Notes: generated by a model from the letters alone, not told the origin. Shown: positions 7,510 through 15,774, counted from the first letter of the stretch. The stretch is 64,000 nucleotides of DNA from Brevibacillus invocatus (GCF_003710915.1 NZ_RHHR01000013.1:124001-188000); one strand, 5' to 3'. Numbers and translations: made by a program.

Positions 7510-9211
7510 TCACATTCACTCCTACAGGAAGTTGTATGACGCAGGTCGTTCCGTGGTTTGGCTCGCTCTTAATGGTAATGCCATGTGGAGGTCCATAGAT
7601 GGATTGGATACGGCTTTTAACATTGGTCAGTCCGATTCCGGAAAGGCGCCTCTTTCCGTCTTTTTGCTGCTGCGGATGGTGGATTTCCTGCTCGGTCATG
7701 CCTACCCCGTTGTCGGCGACAGTCAGCTCCAGCACTTGATTTTCCAGGCGGCGAGCCGAGATGGTCACGACCCCTCCTTCTTTTTTGGGTAGCAATCCGT
7801 GCTTGACTGCATTTTCCACCAGAGGCTGCAGGATCAGCCCTGGAACGACACATCGCTCAATCCCTCGCTCAACCTCGTAGACGACTTGCAGCTTCTCTCC
7901 AAAACGGGCACGCTCAATCGACAGATACGCCTCAATGTGCTCCAGCTCCTCCGACAGAGTCACAAATCCCCCGGAGTCATGCAGGTTTCTGCGGAAGTAT
8001 TCGCTCAAATGAATCAACAGCTCACGTGCCTGTTCGGGCCGGAAGCGGATGAACGAAACGATCGTATTCAAGGCATTAAATAAAAAATGCGGATTGATCT
8101 GTGCGTGCAAAGCTTTGATTTCCGCATCTGCCAAAAGGCGGGACTGCTTTTCCAGCTCGGCCAGCTCCAGCTGAGTCGAGATCAGGTTGCCCAAGCCTCG
8201 AACCAGCTCCAGATCGACGGCAGACAGCTTGCGGGAACGATCCTGGTATAGCTTCAAAACACCTACTGTCTCCCGTTTGCGCAGAAGAGGAACTAAAATT
8301 GCGGAGCGTAGCGCGCAGTTTTGTTCCCTGCAGCCGATCTCCTCTTTATTGCGGGCGATCAGCACCTGCTTGGTATCGAGTACCTCTCTCGTCGCTTTCG
8401 TCGTGATCCCCTGACCGACGACGTGATGAGATGCCCCTGATCCGACGTGTGCCAGCACCGTTTTTGTATCCGTGATAGCGACGGCAGCAACCCGTGTCGT
8501 GCGCAATATCTCCTCTGCTACTTTTCGTGCAGACTCGTAGGTCAATCCTTGGCGCAGATAGGAGAGCGTTTTGTCCGCCACCTGCATGGTCCGCTGTGCC
8601 TGAAGGGCCCCTACGCGGTCCTCCTCTTTTTTAGCCAGATCAATAATGATAATCAAGATGGCGATTCCCACTGAGTTGACGACGGACATGGGTACGCTGA
8701 TCGACTGTACGAGCGCCAGAGCATCGGCATACGGACGCGCTACCAGCAGGATGATCCCCATCTGCATCCACTCGGCTACAAAACCGACGATCAAAGCGGT
8801 TGTCCACCCAATTTCCTGGTTGAGGTTCCGACGATACTGGTAGACTAAACCCGCGATCACCCCTTCACTGATGGTCGAGATCGCACAGGCCAGATCGGTA
8901 AAGCCGCCCAGTGAATAACGGTGAATACCGGCGATCAGTCCTGTCAGCAGGCCAACCCAAGGTCCTGCCAAAAGCCCTGCCACAACCGTACCGATCACCC
9001 TGGAGTTGGCGATAGCGTCCTGATACCAGATGCCATTGTAGGTTCCCATGATTGAAATGGTCGAAAAAATCAATACCATGATTGCATTTTCCTTGCGTGT
9101 CGCCCGTTGATTCAAAATACTCCGAAAAGCGCGAACACGCGTAAACAACAGAGCCGCCACGATCAGAACAGCGGTCCGCTCCGCCAAAGGGATCATCAAT
9201 TCCAGATTCAC
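7484..9211 (-). CDS. LytS-type sensor histidine kinase
   Basis: A 575-residue kinase. The N-terminal 5TMR-LYT membrane sensor (about residues 1-195) carries the N-S/G-R-V-I-G and G-x-H-R-x-S motifs. A GAF domain (about 215-350) follows, then a HisKA_7TM-type phosphoacceptor region with A-L-H-A-Q-I-N-P-H-F-L-F-N and a C-terminal HATPase with V-E-N-A-V-K-H-G and D-N-G-V-G-M. It starts at GTG with GGAGGTG 9 bp upstream. The same architecture occurs in LytS and in the pyruvate sensors BtsS and YpdA. With CstA next door, a sensor of external pyruvate or membrane energy state is the best guess. Confidence 0.93.
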   Translation of the reverse strand: MNLELMIPLAERTAVLIVAALLFTRVRAFRSILNQRATRKENAIMVLIFSTISIMGTYNGIWYQDAIANSRVIGTVVAGLLAGPWVGLLTGLIAGIHRYSLGGFTDLACAISTISEGVIAGLVYQYRRNLNQEIGWTTALIVGFVAEWMQMGIILLVARPYADALALVQSISVPMSVVNSVGIAILIIIIDLAKKEEDRVGALQAQRTMQVADKTLSYLRQGLTYESARKVAEEILRTTRVAAVAITDTKTVLAHVGSGASHHVVGQGITTKATREVLDTKQVLIARNKEEIGCREQNCALRSAILVPLLRKRETVGVLKLYQDRSRKLSAVDLELVRGLGNLISTQLELAELEKQSRLLADAEIKALHAQINPHFLFNALNTIVSFIRFRPEQARELLIHLSEYFRRNLHDSGGFVTLSEELEHIEAYLSIERARFGEKLQVVYEVERGIERCVVPGLILQPLVENAVKHGLLPKKEGGVVTISARRLENQVLELTVADNGVGMTEQEIHHPQQQKDGKRRLSGIGLTNVKSRIQSIYGPPHGITIKSEPNHGTTCVIQLPVGVNVSAKSIHRG

Positions 9212-9289
9212 GGGCCTTCACACCTCCACGAACTTCCACTATCTCTCATTATTGTGAAGAAATGAAGATTTGGTCAAGTAAACGCAAAA

Positions 9290-9317
9290 AAAAGCGACAG
9301 ATCAAACCACCGCTTTT
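9290..9317 (-). terminator. Intrinsic terminator of the amino-acid ABC operon
   Basis: AAAAGCG / CGCTTTT stem with an A/T-rich extension, followed leftward by eight T residues. It lies 20 bp past the ATPase stop. Confidence 0.75.
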
Positions 9318-9337
9318 CATTGCATCTATGCTTGTTT

Positions 9338-10078
9338 TTATAGGACACGCATTAAAAATTCGCGCGTGCGATCCTCTTTCGGGCTGTTGAAGATATCTTC
9401 CGGTGCCGCCAGCTCCAAAATTCTTCCGCTGTCCATGAAGGCCACCCAATCCGCTACTTCCTTGGCGAAGCCCATCTCATGCGTCACGATGATCATGGTC
9501 ATTCCTTCCTTGGCCAACTGCTTCATCGTCTCCAGAACCTCCCCGACCAATTCCGGATCGAGCGCCGACGTAGGTTCATCAAACAGCATGATCTCCGGCT
9601 TCATCGCCAAGGCACGAGCAATCGCTACACGCTGCTTCTGTCCCCCGGAGAGACTGGACGGATAGACATTTGCCTTTTCTTCCAAGCCTACTTTTTTCAG
9701 GAGCTGCATAGCTTCCTTTTTGGCTTCTTCCCGGTTCGCCTTGCGGACGATGAGGGGAGCTTCGATGACATTTTCCAACACCGTCTTGTGCGGAAACAGG
9801 TTGAAGTGTTGAAAGACCATCCCTACCTTTTGCCTGATCTTGGACAAATCATCCTTTTTCGGGTCAATGCTGTTTCCTTCGATCAGAATTTCTCCGCCGT
9901 TCTTGATCTCCAGAAAATTGATGCATCGAATCAAGGTGCTCTTTCCCGATCCGCTGGCGCCAATCAGCACCACCACTTCTCCTTTGTTCACTTCCAGGTT
10001 AATGTCTTTCAACACCTCAACCTCTCCGAAGCTTTTCTTCAAGTTTCTGACGCGAATCATCTCATGTTTCCCGCTCAT
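9338..10078 (-). CDS. Polar amino-acid ABC transporter, ATP-binding protein (GlnQ-like)
   Basis: A 246-residue ABC ATPase of the polar amino-acid uptake class, a peripheral membrane subunit that powers import. Walker [10 protein letters not shown] (about residues 38-46), a Q-loop Q-H-F-N-L-F-P-H, the signature L-S-G-G-Q-K-Q-R, Walker [15 protein letters not shown] and the H-loop V-T-H-E-M-G-F-A are all intact. It is the last gene of an operon reading binding protein, permease, ATPase, 12 bp after the permease. AGGAGGG lies 5 bp before the ATG. The amino acid transported is not evident. Confidence 0.94.
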   Translation of the reverse strand: MSGKHEMIRVRNLKKSFGEVEVLKDINLEVNKGEVVVLIGASGSGKSTLIRCINFLEIKNGGEILIEGNSIDPKKDDLSKIRQKVGMVFQHFNLFPHKTVLENVIEAPLIVRKANREEAKKEAMQLLKKVGLEEKANVYPSSLSGGQKQRVAIARALAMKPEIMLFDEPTSALDPELVGEVLETMKQLAKEGMTMIIVTHEMGFAKEVADWVAFMDSGRILELAAPEDIFNSPKEDRTREFLMRVL

Positions 10079-10090
10079 GGTATCCCTCCT

Positions 10091-10753
10091 CTAGTCCCCT
10101 TTTGCCAAACGCTTTTCTAATTTGTTGACCAGATATGTGAACAGCATCACGATCACCAGGTAATATACCGCTACGATCAAGAAAAACGTCATTTCATCGA
10201 AGGTCTCTGCTGATAAGCGACGGGCCATCGAGAAAAGCTCGTCCATTGCAATAAACGCCGCCAGAGAAGATTCCTTCAGTGAGAGAATAAACTGATTGCC
10301 CAGCGGTGGAATCGAGCGCTTCAAAGCCTGAGGCAGGATGATTCGACGCATGGTTTGGGCAGGAGACATTCCCAGCGATAGCCCGGCTTCCATCTGTCCT
10401 TTGTCGATGGATTGGATGGCACCTCGAAAGATTTCTGCGATGTACGCACCACTGTGAACCGCAAGAGCGAGAGCGGCTGACCAGAATTGTCCCAAATCAA
10501 CCACCTTATAGAACCCGAAGTAGAGAACAAAGATTTGAACGATCAGAGGCGTACCGCGAATCACCGTGATGTACACATTTGCAATCATTTGAGCGAGTGA
10601 AAATCTGGATACTTTTAATAGAGCGATGAACAAACCGATCACCGTTCCGACGAGCACAGAAGCAAACGTCAATTCAAACGTCAATAGCAACGGCTTTAAG
10701 AAAAACGGGAATGTCCGGATAAACTCTTCGATCAGATGTGAGATACTAGGCAC
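10091..10753 (-). CDS. Polar amino-acid ABC transporter, permease
   Basis: A 220-residue membrane protein of the HisM/GlnP permease family with about five transmembrane helices. The EAA-loop, which docks on the ATPase, is at about residues 140-160 (E-A-G-L-S-L-G-M-S-x-x-Q-x-x-x-x-I-x-L-P). R-G-T-P-L-I-V-Q near residue 65 is also typical. It starts with GTG, 7 bp after GAGGGG. A 12-bp stem-loop lies between it and the binding-protein gene upstream. Confidence 0.94.
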   Translation of the reverse strand: MPSISHLIEEFIRTFPFFLKPLLLTFELTFASVLVGTVIGLFIALLKVSRFSLAQMIANVYITVIRGTPLIVQIFVLYFGFYKVVDLGQFWSAALALAVHSGAYIAEIFRGAIQSIDKGQMEAGLSLGMSPAQTMRRIILPQALKRSIPPLGNQFILSLKESSLAAFIAMDELFSMARRLSAETFDEMTFFLIVAVYYLVIVMLFTYLVNKLEKRLAKGD

Positions 10754-10781
10754 CTTGCCACCCCTCGCTTGTCATGGAATG

Positions 10782-10817
10782 AACCTACCAAACTCTCGCA
10801 AAAAAGTTTGGTAGGTT
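10782..10817 (-). other. Stem-loop between binding-protein and permease genes
   Basis: AACCTACCAAAC / GTTTGGTAGGTT is a perfect 12-bp inverted repeat with a 12-nt loop. It lies between the binding protein stop (10836) and the permease start (10753). No T run follows it in the direction of transcription. It is therefore more likely an mRNA-stabilising or processing hairpin that raises binding-protein yield than a true terminator. Confidence 0.6.
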
Positions 10818-10835
10818 GTTTGGATCATGGACGAT

Positions 10836-11654
10836 TTAATCTTTTTTGCTGATGTCGCGTTGGAAGTACTTTTCGCTCAGCTTCAGGTAGGTGCCATCCT
10901 CGTGCATTTGTTTCAGCACCTCGTTGATTTTGTTCAGCAGTTCCTCGTTGCCTTTGCGCACTGCAATCCCATGCTGTACTTCTGTGAGGGCAGCACCGCT
11001 CTTTTTGATCTTCAGACCTTGCTGAATAGCAATTTCACCAACTACGCTATCTGTAATCACTACGTCATGCTTGCCTTGCTCCAGCGCGCGCATGGCTGTC
11101 ACGTCACTGTCGTAGGTCTTGATGTTGTCTGTATATTCGCGAGCCATTTTCTCATGTGTGGTCCCCAAAGCAACCGCCACTTCCTTGCCTTTCAATCCCT
11201 CCAAGGTGCTGATATCTCCGTCAGGACGTGTGAAGAGCTGTCCGCCAGACAGGTAGTAAGGATCGGCAAAATCGACTTGCTCTCTGCGCTCGTCTGTGAT
11301 CGCATGGCTGGCGATGGCCGCATCGTATCGCCCTTCTTTTACCCCAGCAATGATACCGGAGAACGGAGAGGTTACTGGCTTCGGTTCCAGGCCCAGACGT
11401 TTGGCGATTTCGTCTCCGATCTCGATGTCAAAGCCAGTCAATTGACCATCCTTGAAGTAGCTGAATGGCTGATACTCACCCGATGCCGCATAAATGAACT
11501 GACCTGCTTCTTTGGTCATGGAAGAGCCGCTTGCTGCTGGCGTGCTGGCTTGTCCACCATTTCCTCCTGCTGGTGCGGCAGACTGACCACATCCCACTAC
11601 CAGTAATGACATCGAAAGCATCATGACAGCTAACCCGCTAATTTTCTTTTTCAT
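10836..11654 (-). CDS. Amino-acid ABC transporter substrate-binding lipoprotein
   Basis: A 272-residue SBP_bac_3 family protein. The N-terminus has a lysine-rich start and hydrophobic core ending in L-L-V-V-G-C-G, a lipobox with Cys near residue 22, so it should be anchored on the outer face of the membrane. The mature part shows the family pattern G-F-D-I-E-I-G-D-E-I-A-K-R-L-G and T-D-E-R-R-E-Q-V-D-F-A-D-P-Y. It is first in the transporter operon, with a stem-loop before the permease. Ligand unknown; polar amino acids are typical. Confidence 0.93.
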   Translation of the reverse strand: MKKKISGLAVMMLSMSLLVVGCGQSAAPAGGNGGQASTPAASGSSMTKEAGQFIYAASGEYQPFSYFKDGQLTGFDIEIGDEIAKRLGLEPKPVTSPFSGIIAGVKEGRYDAAIASHAITDERREQVDFADPYYLSGGQLFTRPDGDISTLEGLKGKEVAVALGTTHEKMAREYTDNIKTYDSDVTAMRALEQGKHDVVITDSVVGEIAIQQGLKIKKSGAALTEVQHGIAVRKGNEELLNKINEVLKQMHEDGTYLKLSEKYFQRDISKKD

Positions 11655-11741
11655 TTTTTCTTTCCCCCTATTTGGAATCAGTTCGGTTTGGTTTACCTAT
11701 CAAAAAACGCCTCTCGCATTCCCACCTCCCTTCGACTGACA

Positions 11742-12404
11742 CTAATCATACATTTGTAAATTTTCAGATATAATCAGCGGCGCATCCGTCTTGGTAATGA
11801 CTTCCTCCAATGTGAAGGGATACATCACTTCTGCCAGGTACAAGCCTCCCTCGGTAACCTCGATCACTGCCCTCTCCGTGATGATCATGTCAACGCAGCT
11901 CTTGGCAGTTAGCGGTAATGTACATTCTCGGCAGATTTTGGGTTCATCCCTTTCATTCAGATGACTCATCAGGACGATGACTTTTTTGGCGTAGCGTACC
12001 AGTTCAACGCCACCACCGATGCCATAAACACGCTGTCCGGGCACAATCCAGTTCGCCAGATCACCTTTGCGGCTCACCTGCAAGGCTCCCAAAAAAGCCA
12101 CGTCCAGCATTCCTCTTCGAACCATGCCATAGGCTATGGAGCTGTCGAAAAACGATGCTCCTGAATGGATCGTGACGGGTGCCCCACCTGCATTGAAGAG
12201 GTGCACATCCTCTTCCCCTTTTGTAGGAGTGGGACCAACCCCCAGGATGCCGTTGACCGAATGGAACATCACATTCCATTCTGTCGGGAGAAAATCAGCT
12301 ACCAGCTCCGGGATTCCGATTCCCAGGTTTACGGCCATGCCCGGGTAGATCTCTCGCGCGGCACGGCGTGCAATCATGTTGCGATGATTGATGTCCAGAA
12401 CCAT
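11742..12404 (-). CDS. 3-oxoacid/acetate CoA-transferase beta subunit, catalytic Glu apparently missing
   Basis: A 220-residue class-I CoA-transferase beta subunit (ScoB/AtoA family), which should transfer CoA between short-chain acids together with the alpha subunit. N-L-G-I-G-I-P is near residue 28, and G-G-G-V-E-L-V and C-T-L-P-L-T also fit the family. In most members the catalytic glutamate sits in S-E-N-G-I/L-L-G. Here that stretch reads F-H-S-V-N-G-I-L-G-V-G-P (valine codon GTC on the minus strand at about 12257-12259). Everything else looks intact and the frame is clean. Either another residue serves, or the subunit has changed function. Its ATG overlaps the alpha-subunit stop (TAATG), so the pair is coupled. 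Confidence 0.85.
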   Translation of the reverse strand: MVLDINHRNMIARRAAREIYPGMAVNLGIGIPELVADFLPTEWNVMFHSVNGILGVGPTPTKGEEDVHLFNAGGAPVTIHSGASFFDSSIAYGMVRRGMLDVAFLGALQVSRKGDLANWIVPGQRVYGIGGGVELVRYAKKVIVLMSHLNERDEPKICRECTLPLTAKSCVDMIITERAVIEVTEGGLYLAEVMYPFTLEEVITKTDAPLIISENLQMYD

Positions 12405-13078
12405 TAGCCATTCCCTCCGCGAGTCAGTACGATGTAATCGACGAAAATACCGGGAGTGACGATGCTCTCCGGGTCCAGCTCCCCCACTGGAACGATCTCC
12501 TCCACTTCGGCTATCGTAGTCTGCGCAGCCATCGCTACCAAAGGATTGACATTTCGAGCCGCTTTTTCGTAAATCAGATTTCCGTAAGTATCCGCCTGCT
12601 TCGCATAGACGATGCCCACATCCGCTGTCAGTGCAGGTTCCACGAGATATTTTTCACCAGCGTACACGATGAGCTGTTCTTTCTTGGCGGTCACGTCACC
12701 CATGCCCGGCTCTACTAGAATCGCCGGGATGCCGACTCCACCAGCCCTGATTTTTTCGACCAGAATTCCCTGCGGAAAAAAGATGACCTCCAGCTTGCCC
12801 TCCATCATCTGCCGTCCCGCCTGAGGATTCGAGCCGATGTGGGTAGTGAGCATTTTCTTCACCCGTTCTTGCGTAATGAGCTTGCCGATCCCTCGATTCG
12901 AGAAGCCCGCATCATTGCCAATCAAAGTCAGGTCACGAACCCCTTTGTCCAAAATCTGGTCGATCAAATGGTCAGGAGATCCCATCCCTCCGAATCCGCC
13001 GTACATCAAGCGAATGCCATCCTGTATTAGCTCTGCAGCCTCTTCCATCGTGATTAATTTTGAAACCATTGCGGCCAT
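12404..13078 (-). CDS. 3-oxoacid/acetate CoA-transferase alpha subunit
   Basis: A 224-residue class-I CoA-transferase alpha subunit (ScoA/AtoD family). The glycine-rich G-G-F-G-G-M-G-S-P (about residues 28-36), G-N-D-A-G near 55 and the F-F-P-Q-G-I-L-V-E-K-I-R-A-G-G-V-G-I-P stretch are typical of the CoA-binding fold. It leads a two-gene operon with the beta subunit. Two starts are possible: ATG at 13078, or ATG at 13069 with AAGGA 9 bp upstream. A perfect sigma-54 promoter lies 48 bp upstream, so expression should depend on the divergent activator. Likely substrates are acetoacetate or short-chain fatty acids, by analogy with the AtoC-controlled ato genes of E. coli. Confidence 0.9.
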   Translation of the reverse strand: MAAMVSKLITMEEAAELIQDGIRLMYGGFGGMGSPDHLIDQILDKGVRDLTLIGNDAGFSNRGIGKLITQERVKKMLTTHIGSNPQAGRQMMEGKLEVIFFPQGILVEKIRAGGVGIPAILVEPGMGDVTAKKEQLIVYAGEKYLVEPALTADVGIVYAKQADTYGNLIYEKAARNVNPLVAMAAQTTIAEVEEIVPVGELDPESIVTPGIFVDYIVLTRGGNG

Positions 13079-13125
13079 TCCTTACCCTTCTTCTATCTTT
13101 TGGGGCTCCAATGCTCTTTTTATCT

Positions 13126-13141
13126 AGCAAACATCATGCCA
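13126..13141 (-). promoter_or_regulatory. Sigma-54 (-24/-12) promoter of the CoA-transferase operon
   Basis: On the minus strand TGGCATG-ATGT-TTGCT matches the sigma-54 consensus TGGCAYR-N4-TTGCW with no mismatch and correct spacing. Transcription should start near 13115, about 40 bp before the alpha-subunit ATG. The divergently encoded activator carries an intact GAFTGA loop. Confidence 0.88.
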
Positions 13142-13191
13142 ATCGATACAAACCTGTGGTTGCAGCTTTTTCGACAACTCTCGATACTTCC

Positions 13192-13211
13192 TTGAATCGA
13201 TTTCGATTCAA
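13192..13211. promoter_or_regulatory. Enhancer palindrome 1 for the sigma-54 activator
   Basis: TTGAATCGA-TT-TCGATTCAA is a perfect 9-bp inverted repeat. It lies about 50 bp upstream of the -24 element. It shares GAATCGA-N2-TCGATTC with the second palindrome 55 bp away, as expected for activator binding sites. Confidence 0.75.
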
Positions 13212-13248
13212 AACCATGCACTTTTCTGAAAAATACCTCTTTTCAATC

Positions 13249-13264
13249 GAATCGATATCGATTC
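13249..13264. promoter_or_regulatory. Enhancer palindrome 2 for the sigma-54 activator
   Basis: GAATCGATATCGATTC is a 16-bp perfect palindrome carrying the same GAATCGA-N2-TCGATTC core as site 1. It abuts the -35 of the activator's own promoter. A further half site TCGATTCA sits at 13279-13286 inside that promoter's spacer, suggesting autoregulation as well as activation. Confidence 0.75.
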
Positions 13265-13266
13265 AC

Positions 13267-13295
13267 TTGTCATCAAAATCGATTCAGTTTACAAT
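13267..13295 (+). promoter_or_regulatory. Sigma-A promoter of the activator gene
   Basis: TTGTCA (13267-13272) and TACAAT (13290-13295) with a 17-bp spacer. Transcription would begin near 13302, about 37 bp before the ATG. Enhancer site 2 touches the -35 and a half site lies in the spacer. Confidence 0.65.
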
Positions 13296-13338
13296 TTGCT
13301 TACTGAAAATTCATGAAATAGATGGAGGATCTTTCATC

Positions 13339-14772
13339 ATGGAGAGAGATGCAGAAATTCTTGCCTTGTTTCAAACAAGCCGTTTCATCGATATTTTCAA
13401 CGCTTTGGCTGACGGAATCTACATCTCTGACGCTCAAGGAACCACAATCTGGCTGAACAATGCCAGCGAAAATTTGTGCGGTTTGCCCAAATCCCAGCTC
13501 ATTGGACAAAATGTCGCTGATCTGGAATCAATGGGGATATTCAATCCTTCCGTCACTCGTCTCGTCATGGAGTCTGGAAAATCGACTACGACCATCCAGT
13601 TGGTCAATAAAAAGGGGAAATTTCTCGTTACCGGACACCTGATCACAGACGATCAAGGAAACCCGGAGCTGATTGTTTCCCATTCCCGGGATATTACCGA
13701 AGCAGCGAGGGCAAGCTCGCAGTTGGAGGAAACCGTCGCTCTCCTGAAGCGCTACAGCGAAGAGATTCAGCTCATGAAGCGAGAAGCCAATCAAAACCTG
13801 TCCACCGTCATGATCGGCAATAGCCGCACTTTCCTCGCCCTGCTCGATCTGATCAAAAAAGTGGCCGTTGCAGACACGACTGTCCTGATCACTGGGGAAA
13901 CTGGGGTCGGGAAAACCTATCTGGCTGAACAGATTCACCAGCTAAGCGAGCGCTGTGGCGCTCCTTTTGTCCACGTCAACTGTAGTGCTATTCCGGAATC
14001 GCTCATTGAATCAGAGCTGTTTGGGTATCAAAAAGGTGCTTTTACGGGAGCCAATCATTCCGGAAAGATGGGTCTGGTCAAGATGGCGGATCACGGTACG
14101 CTTTTCTTGGACGAGATCAGTGATCTGCCCTATCACCTGCAATCCAAGCTGCTGCTGCTCTTGCAGAATAAAACCTTCATGCCGATCGGTGGTACCAAGA
14201 CCTATACAGCAGACATTCGCATCATCGCTGCTACCAATGCCAACCTGCTGGAACTGGTTCGTCAGGGAAAATTCCGACATGACCTTTACTATCGGCTCAA
14301 TATTTTACCGATGAATGTACCGCCACTTCGTGAACGTAAGGAAGATATCTTTCCCCTGCTCCATCACAACCTGCAGAAATTCAATACCAAGCACAATCAA
14401 AAGCGCCGTTTTTCCGCAGATGTGCTGGATCTCCTGCACCATTACGAATGGCCAGGCAATGTGCGTGAGCTGGAGAATCTCGTAGAACGCATCGTCATCA
14501 CCGCAAAGACAGACGAGATCCTAATCACGGACCTGCCAGAGGAGCTGCGCAGTATCAATGAACTCGATGAGAACATCCTGACACTAGGTGGACACCTCTC
14601 CCTGAATGAACGAATGGAGAAGATCGAGATCGAAATTATTACAAACGCACTAAAGCTGCACAAGACCACAAGAAAAACAGCCTCTGCCCTGGGCATCACA
14701 CAATCCTTGCTCATGCGCAGAATTAAAAAATACGAGATTCAGCTAAATCCCGAGACAGAGAACATCGGATGA
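13339..14772 (+). CDS. PAS-domain sigma-54-dependent transcriptional activator
   Basis: A 477-residue enhancer-binding protein. A PAS domain lies at about residues 15-125 (L-A-D-G-I-Y-I-S-D-A-Q-G), then a short coiled coil. The AAA+ domain (about 155-395) has Walker A G-E-T-G-V-G-K-T, the sigma-54 contact loop G-A-F-T-G-A, Walker B G-T-L-F-L-D-E-I and the R-L-N-I-L-P-M-N-V-P-P-L-R-E-R segment. A Fis-type HTH is at the C-terminus. The ATG at 13339 has TGGAGG upstream; in-frame ATGs further upstream have no support. The PAS domain suggests activation by a small ligand or acyl-CoA-type signal. Its target is almost certainly the divergent CoA-transferase operon, given the sigma-54 promoter and palindromes between them. 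Confidence 0.93.
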   Translation: MERDAEILALFQTSRFIDIFNALADGIYISDAQGTTIWLNNASENLCGLPKSQLIGQNVADLESMGIFNPSVTRLVMESGKSTTTIQLVNKKGKFLVTGHLITDDQGNPELIVSHSRDITEAARASSQLEETVALLKRYSEEIQLMKREANQNLSTVMIGNSRTFLALLDLIKKVAVADTTVLITGETGVGKTYLAEQIHQLSERCGAPFVHVNCSAIPESLIESELFGYQKGAFTGANHSGKMGLVKMADHGTLFLDEISDLPYHLQSKLLLLLQNKTFMPIGGTKTYTADIRIIAATNANLLELVRQGKFRHDLYYRLNILPMNVPPLRERKEDIFPLLHHNLQKFNTKHNQKRRFSADVLDLLHHYEWPGNVRELENLVERIVITAKTDEILITDLPEELRSINELDENILTLGGHLSLNERMEKIEIEIITNALKLHKTTRKTASALGITQSLLMRRIKKYEIQLNPETENIG

Positions 14773-14796
14773 GTATTCATCTCTCACGAAAAAAGG

Positions 14797-14834
14797 AAAG
14801 GATGGACTGTCGCCGAAGCTTCAGTCCATCCTTT
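14797..14834. terminator. Bidirectional terminator between activator and MerR genes
   Basis: AAAGGATGGACTG / CAGTCCATCCTTT is a perfect 13-bp stem with A and T tracts on both sides. It lies between two convergent genes. Confidence 0.85.
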
Positions 14835-14842
14835 TATCCGTA

Positions 14843-15604
14843 TTATGACTTGTTACTCGTATATATCCATACCGCATCCCGCAAAAACTCTGCCATACCA
14901 GCCTGATGCTTATCGTAATAAGCCTTGAATCGTTCGTCCACTACGTACATCTGGACGATGCCAGCGTGAGCCTCCTTGCTGTACGCATTCCACGAAAAGG
15001 AGAGCCACTGCCGATGGAGCTCTGCGGCTTTTTGGGCAAGCTCCCCTGCTGGATCGCCCTGTTGAAACGCTTGCGCCAGCATTGTCATGACTTCCTCTTC
15101 CAATCGCTTCATCGCTTCATATTGCTCCGGGGTCATCCCCCTCAGCTTTTCATTGGAGCGTTCGACGACCTCGTCTCCGTATTTCTCCCGAATTTCTTTT
15201 CCGTATTTCTGTTCATTTTCGTCGATCAAGCTTTGCTTGAAGCCTTCAAATTTCTCACGGTCTGTCATCGTCATTCTCCCCTCTTTTTGTGCCATTGTCT
15301 TTTCCACGTTGGCAATCAATACATCCAACTGTTTTCTCTTTTCCAAGAGCTGCTCGCGATGCTCGCGCAGCGCTTTCGCATCATCAAAAGCTGGCGAATT
15401 CACCAGCTCCTTGATCTGTTCAAGCGGTAGGCCCAGCTCTCGGTAAAACATGATCTGCTGCAATTTGTCCACTTCGGCCAGCCCGTAGATCCGGTATCCG
15501 GACGAATTGATTCTAGCTGGTTTGAGCATCCCGATCTGGTCGTAGTAACGCAAGGTTCGCGTACTGATTCCTGCCAGTTGGCCCAGCTTTTGCACGGTGT
15601 ATTC
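14843..15604 (-). CDS. MerR-family regulator with TipAS domain
   Basis: About 253 residues. The N-terminal MerR winged helix (residues 1-70) starts MEYTVQKLGQLAGISTRTLR and includes L-R-Y-Y-D-Q-I-G-M-L-K-P, followed by the dimerisation coiled coil (80-115). The C-terminal TipAS-type antibiotic-recognition domain (about 120-253) has the typical Y-G-D-E-V-V-E-R-S and H-R-Q-W-L-S-F pattern. TipA-type proteins (TipAL, Mta, SkgA) bind bulky drugs and switch on multidrug or stress genes and themselves. I chose the ATG after GGGAGGTG. A TTGACA promoter with a 19-bp spacer and palindrome precedes it, so autoregulation is likely. No efflux gene adjoins it. Confidence 0.9.
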   Translation of the reverse strand, partial: EYTVQKLGQLAGISTRTLRYYDQIGMLKPARINSSGYRIYGLAEVDKLQQIMFYRELGLPLEQIKELVNSPAFDDAKALREHREQLLEKRKQLDVLIANVEKTMAQKEGRMTMTDREKFEGFKQSLIDENEQKYGKEIREKYGDEVVERSNEKLRGMTPEQYEAMKRLEEEVMTMLAQAFQQGDPAGELAQKAAELHRQWLSFSWNAYSKEAHAGIVQMYVVDERFKAYYDKHQAGMAEFLRDAVWIYTSNKS

Positions 15605-15629
15605 CATCTGCTCACCTCCCGACAAACTC

Positions 15630-15660
15630 ACTGTACACATTGACGTAATGTCAATGTCAA
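15630..15660 (-). promoter_or_regulatory. MerR-type promoter with 19-bp spacer and operator
   Basis: On the minus strand TTGACA (15655-15660) and TACAGT (15630-15635) are 19 bp apart. The spacer contains the inverted repeat CATTGAC-GTAAT-GTCAATG (15638-15656). An overlong spacer with a central palindrome is diagnostic of MerR-family activated promoters, here directly upstream of the MerR gene itself. Confidence 0.8.
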
Positions 15661-15727
15661 CACGTTCTCCAGCCTTTTTTCCTTCTTATATAGCGTTAGC
15701 TAAATTCTCTTTTTGAAGGCGCAAAAA

Positions 15728-15765
15728 AGAAACCCACCGACATCCAATGTGCCGAATGGGTTTCT
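15728..15765 (-). terminator. Intrinsic terminator of the HPPD gene
   Basis: AGAAACCCA / TGGGTTTCT 9-bp stem, with six T residues following in the leftward direction. It starts 10 bp past the HPPD stop. Confidence 0.85.
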
Positions 15766-15774
15766 AGTCTTCTT

